Of a DNA stretch of 5,636 nt, positions 4,729 to 5,636 are shown piece after piece. The notes under the pieces are model-generated. The model saw only the letters and a program-made list of their open reading frames with translations, searched no databases and was not told the DNA's origin. Position 1 is the first letter of the stretch. The number at the start of each line of letters is the position of its first letter. A program made the position numbers and the translations under genes. This DNA is from an uncultured Flavobacterium sp. (GTDB lineage: Bacteria > Bacteroidota > Bacteroidia > Flavobacteriales > Flavobacteriaceae), in assembly GCF_937967675.1 (NCBI RefSeq), contig NZ_CALBSN010000057.1, positions 1-5,636 of the forward strand, in the 5' to 3' direction.

Positions 4729-5559
4729 TTAGTTCTTTAATAATCTAATTACAGCTCTTTTTTCACCAGACGTTACGTTTACGAAATAGACTCCAGTTGG
4801 CTCGTTTAGGTAGAGTTTTAATGTTTTTTCATTATCAAAAGACATCGAACTAAATGTTCTTCCAGTAATATCGGAAATTGAAATCTCAACAGATTCGTAA
4901 ACTGAACCTAGATCAATTGAGAAAATACCATTTGTTGGATTTGGATAAACTAAAAATCCTCCACCAAAATCATTTTCAATAATTCCTAAGGTTGATATAA
5001 CATATGTTTGAATATAATAATCACCAGGATAAGGTAAACAACCAGGGTCGAAAGCAGTTCCACTGGCGTATTCGCCTCCACAGTTCAAAGAATTTTCCAA
5101 ATGCCATCCTCCAAAAACCGGCTCCATACCTGTAAAAGGATCGATGTAACAGTTTTGACCCGGAAGGACAGACAATTCAAGAGTGTAAACCTGCCCGGAG
5201 GTAATGTTTGCAGGTGTTGAGAAATTAATTTGATACATACTTAATGCAGAACCTGTTGGAATTGTAAAATTTTCAGTAGTCAGCACAGTACCTGTACAAG
5301 TACCGTCGTAAATTTTTGCTGTACAATTCATAATATTAGTCTCAGTACAAACTCTAGCTGATAAACCAGCCTTAACGCTCGTAAGATTGCCACTTATTCC
5401 GGCTGTAAATGATTGCGCAAGGGTTTGGGTTTCAGATAAACCAGTGTATGACATACAATTACCAGTAATACCGGTGAAATCAACATCTAATGTTTGAGCA
5501 TTTGAATTCATCAATAATAAACTTAATGTGATCGTTAAATAATTTCTAGATTTTTTCAT
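4729..5559 (-). CDS. Secreted protein with T9SS type A C-terminal sorting domain
   Basis: A 276-residue protein of unknown specific function. The signal peptide (MKKSRNYLTITLSLLLMNSNA, likely cleaved before QT) directs it to the periplasm. The C-terminal 75 residues or so (from about 202) are a T9SS type A sorting domain: FLVYPNPTNGIFSIDL (202-217), VEISISDITGR (224-234), TGVYFVNV (255-262) and the final basic strand ending RLLKN. The type IX system uses this domain to move proteins across the outer membrane and cut it off. The body (22-190) has alternating beta-strand character (AQSFTAGISGNLTSVKAG, VYTLELSVLPGQN) and seven cysteines (35, 71, 79, 88, 137, 160, 174), suggesting a disulfide-braced beta-sandwich, perhaps an adhesin or carbohydrate-binding module. 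No catalytic motif is seen. The group II intron ends 11 bases beyond its stop codon. Confidence 0.85.
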   Translation of the reverse strand: MKKSRNYLTITLSLLLMNSNAQTLDVDFTGITGNCMSYTGLSETQTLAQSFTAGISGNLTSVKAGLSARVCTETNIMNCTAKIYDGTCTGTVLTTENFTIPTGSALSMYQINFSTPANITSGQVYTLELSVLPGQNCYIDPFTGMEPVFGGWHLENSLNCGGEYASGTAFDPGCLPYPGDYYIQTYVISTLGIIENDFGGGFLVYPNPTNGIFSIDLGSVYESVEISISDITGRTFSSMSFDNEKTLKLYLNEPTGVYFVNVTSGEKRAVIRLLKN

Positions 5560-5636
5560 GTTTTAATTTTTAAATGTTTGCTAACGTCAGACTGTGAAAA
5601 AACTCACAATCTTTTTAACAAAAATAGTAAAAAACT

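Overview
The window looks like a chromosomal stretch of a low-GC Bacteroidota, most likely a Flavobacterium-type organism. The support is Bacteroidota promoter boxes (TAnnTTTG with an upstream TTG), almost no Shine-Dalgarno sequences, a secreted protein with a type IX secretion (T9SS) type A sorting domain, and an FKBP-like lipoprotein ending in acidic calcium-binding repeats. This assignment is inference from sequence character; no database was searched.

Left part (1-2160): a partial tRNA-Lys(UUU) on the minus strand diverges from aroK (shikimate kinase) on the plus strand. Their back-to-back promoters appear to share one TTTTGCAA block. A three-gene minus-strand operon converges on aroK. 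It encodes an Hsp15-like S4 RNA-binding protein, a TPMT-family methyltransferase and a PyrR-like phosphoribosyltransferase, with gaps of 1 and 8 bases. The last gene overlaps the end of aroK by 9 bases, tail to tail.

Middle (2160-3910): an FKBP-like lipoprotein gene diverges from the S4 operon and ends at a strong bidirectional hairpin terminator. A small minus-strand gene for an exported, probably outer-membrane beta-barrel protein lies beyond it.

Right part (3909-5636): the roughly 820-base gap between two minus-strand genes holds no convincing protein gene. Its first half is a cluster of nested inverted repeats. Its second half (about 4159-4717) is a group II intron RNA on the plus strand with a well-formed domain V, a domain VI with bulged branch-point adenosine, and a typical 3' end. 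It carries no reverse transcriptase/maturase gene, so it appears to be an ORF-less intron that would need help in trans to move. It sits 11 bases beyond the stop of the T9SS-exported protein gene, antisense to both neighbours. This intron and the palindromic region beside it are the accessory part of the window; the rest looks like ordinary chromosomal genes.
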